From the NCBI GenBank assembly GCA_025559845.1, contig CP048469.1, positions 930,001-994,000 of the forward strand: a DNA stretch of 64,000 nt. Reading direction: 5' to 3'. The position numbers and the translations under genes are program-made. Shown here in pieces: positions 62,296 through 64,000 of this stretch (position 1 is its first letter; each line of letters starts with the position of its first letter). The notes beneath the pieces were generated by a model. That model did no database searches. It had not been told where the DNA came from and saw only the letters and a list, made by a program, of their open reading frames with translations. Source of the DNA: Agrobacterium tumefaciens. Its GTDB lineage: Bacteria; Pseudomonadota; Alphaproteobacteria; Rhizobiales; Rhizobiaceae.

Positions 62296-64000
62296 ATGGC
62301 GCTCCGATTTTCTCACATGGCCTTGACCGCAGCATTGCTGACGTCAGCCGCTTTTCCGGCGGCTGCGGACCAGGTCTTCAACCGCATCGCGTCTTTTCCG
62401 GTCGCGAACAACCTCCCGGCTGACAAGGACGCCAAGACCGCGACCTCGTCCGAAATCATCACCGCAAGCGAAGACGGCAACACGCTGATCTATTCGGACA
62501 GCCCGCTGGGTGGCATCGGTTTTGTTGACATCACCGACGCAAAGGCGCCGAAGGCAGGCGGTGCATTGCTGCTGGACGGCGAACCCACCTCTGTTGCCGT
62601 TGCAGGTTCCAAGGTTCTGGCCGGCGTCAACACCTCTGAGAACCGCGCAAATCCTTCCGGCAAGCTGGTGACCGTGGATCTTGCCACCAAAAAGGTTGAA
62701 GCAAGCTGCGATCTCGGCGGCCAACCGGATTCGGTTGCCATTTCGCCTGACAAGACCTTTGCCGCCATCGCCATCGAAAACGAGCGTGATGAAGAGATCA
62801 ACGAAGGCGCCTTGCCGCAGATGCCGGCTGGCTTCCTCGTTACCGTTGGCCTCAAGAACGGTGCGGCCGACTGCGCGACGCTCAAGAAGATCGACCTGAC
62901 CGGTCTCGCAGAGATTTCTCCTGAGGATCCGGAGCCGGAATTCGTTTCCATCAATGCCAATGGCGAAATCGCCGTGACACTGCAGGAAAACAACCACATC
63001 GCCATCGTCGACGGCAAGTCCGGCAAGGTGACCAGCCATTTCTCGGCCGGTTCGGTTGATCTGGAAGGCATCGACACGAAATCCGATGGCCAGTTGAAGT
63101 TCACCGACAAGCAGGAGGCTCGTAAGCGCGAGCCCGACGCTGTAAAGTGGCTCGACAATGACCGTATCGTCATCGCCAACGAGGGGGACTGGCAGGGCGG
63201 TTCGCGCGGTTTCACCATTTTCGACAAGACCGGCAAGCTGGTTTACGAGGCGGGTGCTTCGCTCGAGCACGCCATTGCCGCCATCGGCCACTATCCGGAA
63301 AAGCGCTCCAAGGCCAAAGGCATCGAGCCGGAAGGTCTGGAAGCCGCGACCTTCGGCGGTGAGAAGTACATCTTCGTTCTCAGCGAGCGCGCTTCTGTTG
63401 TTGGCGTCTATAAGGACACCGGCGCTGAACCGCAGCTCGTGCAGCTACTGCCATCCGGTATTTCCCCGGAAGGTGCTGTTGCCATTCCCTCGCGCAACCT
63501 GCTGGTCACCGCCAACGAAGCCGACCTCGGCGAAGATGGCGGCGCGCGTTCGCACGTCATGCTCTATGAGCGCAGCGAAGGCGAGGCAGCTTACCCGCAG
63601 CTCGTTTCCGCTGAAATCGATGGACTGCCGATCGGCTGGGGTGCATTGTCTGGCCTGACCGCCGACGCCGAAAAGCCTGGCATTCTCTATGCCGTCTCCG
63701 ACTCGGTATACGGCAACCAGCCGTCGATCTTCACCATCGACGCCACCAAGAAGCCTGCCGTCATCACCAGCGTCCTGCGCGTCAAGCGTGACGGCATGGC
63801 TGCCCAGAAGCTCGATATCGAAGGCATCGCACGCGATGGCAAGGGTGGTTTCTGGCTGGCATCTGAAGGCGATAGCAGCAAGCTCGTCCCGCACGCGCTC
63901 TACAACGTCAACGCCAAGGGCGAGATCAAGGCCGAGATCGCCCTGCCGAAGGAACTTCTCAACGGCGAAACACGCTTCGGCTTTGAAGGTGTGACCGTTA
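62296..64000 (+). CDS. Secreted phytase-like/esterase-like protein (partial at window edge)
   Basis: At least 568 codons, open to the end of the window. GGGGG precedes the ATG. A signal peptide with cleavage near 'PAAADQVF' is followed by beta-propeller-like repeats ('GIGFVDITDAKAPKAGGALLLDGEPTSVAV', 'SGKLVTVDLATKKVEASCDLGGQPDSVAISPD') and 'PEGLEAATFGGEKYIFVLSERASVVGVYKDTGAEP' type esterase-like-activity-of-phytase (PF13449) sequence. Likely a periplasmic phosphoesterase. The C-terminal end is outside the window. Confidence 0.82.
   Translation, partial: MALRFSHMALTAALLTSAAFPAAADQVFNRIASFPVANNLPADKDAKTATSSEIITASEDGNTLIYSDSPLGGIGFVDITDAKAPKAGGALLLDGEPTSVAVAGSKVLAGVNTSENRANPSGKLVTVDLATKKVEASCDLGGQPDSVAISPDKTFAAIAIENERDEEINEGALPQMPAGFLVTVGLKNGAADCATLKKIDLTGLAEISPEDPEPEFVSINANGEIAVTLQENNHIAIVDGKSGKVTSHFSAGSVDLEGIDTKSDGQLKFTDKQEARKREPDAVKWLDNDRIVIANEGDWQGGSRGFTIFDKTGKLVYEAGASLEHAIAAIGHYPEKRSKAKGIEPEGLEAATFGGEKYIFVLSERASVVGVYKDTGAEPQLVQLLPSGISPEGAVAIPSRNLLVTANEADLGEDGGARSHVMLYERSEGEAAYPQLVSAEIDGLPIGWGALSGLTADAEKPGILYAVSDSVYGNQPSIFTIDATKKPAVITSVLRVKRDGMAAQKLDIEGIARDGKGGFWLASEGDSSKLVPHALYNVNAKGEIKAEIALPKELLNGETRFGFEGVTV

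Overview
The window is chromosomal DNA of an alphaproteobacterium of the Rhizobiaceae, most likely Agrobacterium or a close Rhizobium. The evidence is gene content and order: a unipolar-polysaccharide (upp-like) cluster followed by ctaA, argC, speB, rpsI-rplM and then clpP-clpX-lon-hupB, plus ExoD-type and DUF2842 proteins and moderately high GC. No species call is possible from the sequence alone.

Positions 1 to about 26,520 are the right-hand part of a tailed (siphovirus-like) prophage; its left end lies outside the window. The late genes run left to right: terminase (partial), portal, ClpP-type head protease, HK97 capsid, connectors, tail tube, tail-assembly chaperones (apparently read through a frameshift), tape measure, distal tail, J-like tip protein, tail fibre, then a lysis cassette (GH19 endolysin, Rz-like spanin, nested Rz1-like lipoprotein). 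Two reverse-strand genes for exported proteins and one acetyltransferase gene are inserted in the tail module as moron-like cargo. Right of the lysis genes is a leftward run of four tiny, stop/start-overlapping genes. Their predicted promoter contains a perfect alphaproteobacterial LexA box (GTTC-N7-GTTC). Further right are two small membrane-protein genes, an Abi-alpha-like gene bracketed by 83-bp imperfect direct repeats, and a three-gene leftward operon (Dam-type adenine methylase, 4-TM protein, DGQHR/DndB-like protein). A tyrosine integrase and a tRNA-Asn gene close the prophage; the tRNA 3' end faces the prophage, so the right attachment site is placed there.

From 26.6 to 32.8 kb is ordinary chromosome: ExoD-like, DedA/YqaA-like and tyrosine-phosphatase-like proteins, tRNA-Pro(GGG), an HTH-like protein, a DUF1269-like protein and two microproteins too short for routine gene calling. 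From 32.8 to 41.3 kb is a surface-polysaccharide cluster: polymerase/ligase, initiating sugar transferase, glycosyltransferase, Wza-type exporter, Wzc-type co-polymerase with a degenerate Walker A, and a CelD/FemAB-like acyltransferase. From 41.4 to 55.6 kb are heme A synthase, an APH-like kinase, argC, agmatinase, two ribosomal proteins, an EamA transporter, a CoA-binding protein, an O-acetylhomoserine sulfhydrylase whose Shine-Dalgarno lies in a hairpin, a cupin, an LrgA/LrgB pair with a divergent LysR regulator, a P450 and a GGDEF protein. From 56 to 62 kb is the proteostasis block clpP, clpX, lon, hupB, and the window ends inside a secreted phytase-like esterase gene.

The most unusual region is 19.3 to 25.0 kb: an SOS-box-controlled microgene operon beside lysis genes, and a low-GC cargo block that looks like anti-phage or DNA-modification functions with repeat-flanked boundaries.
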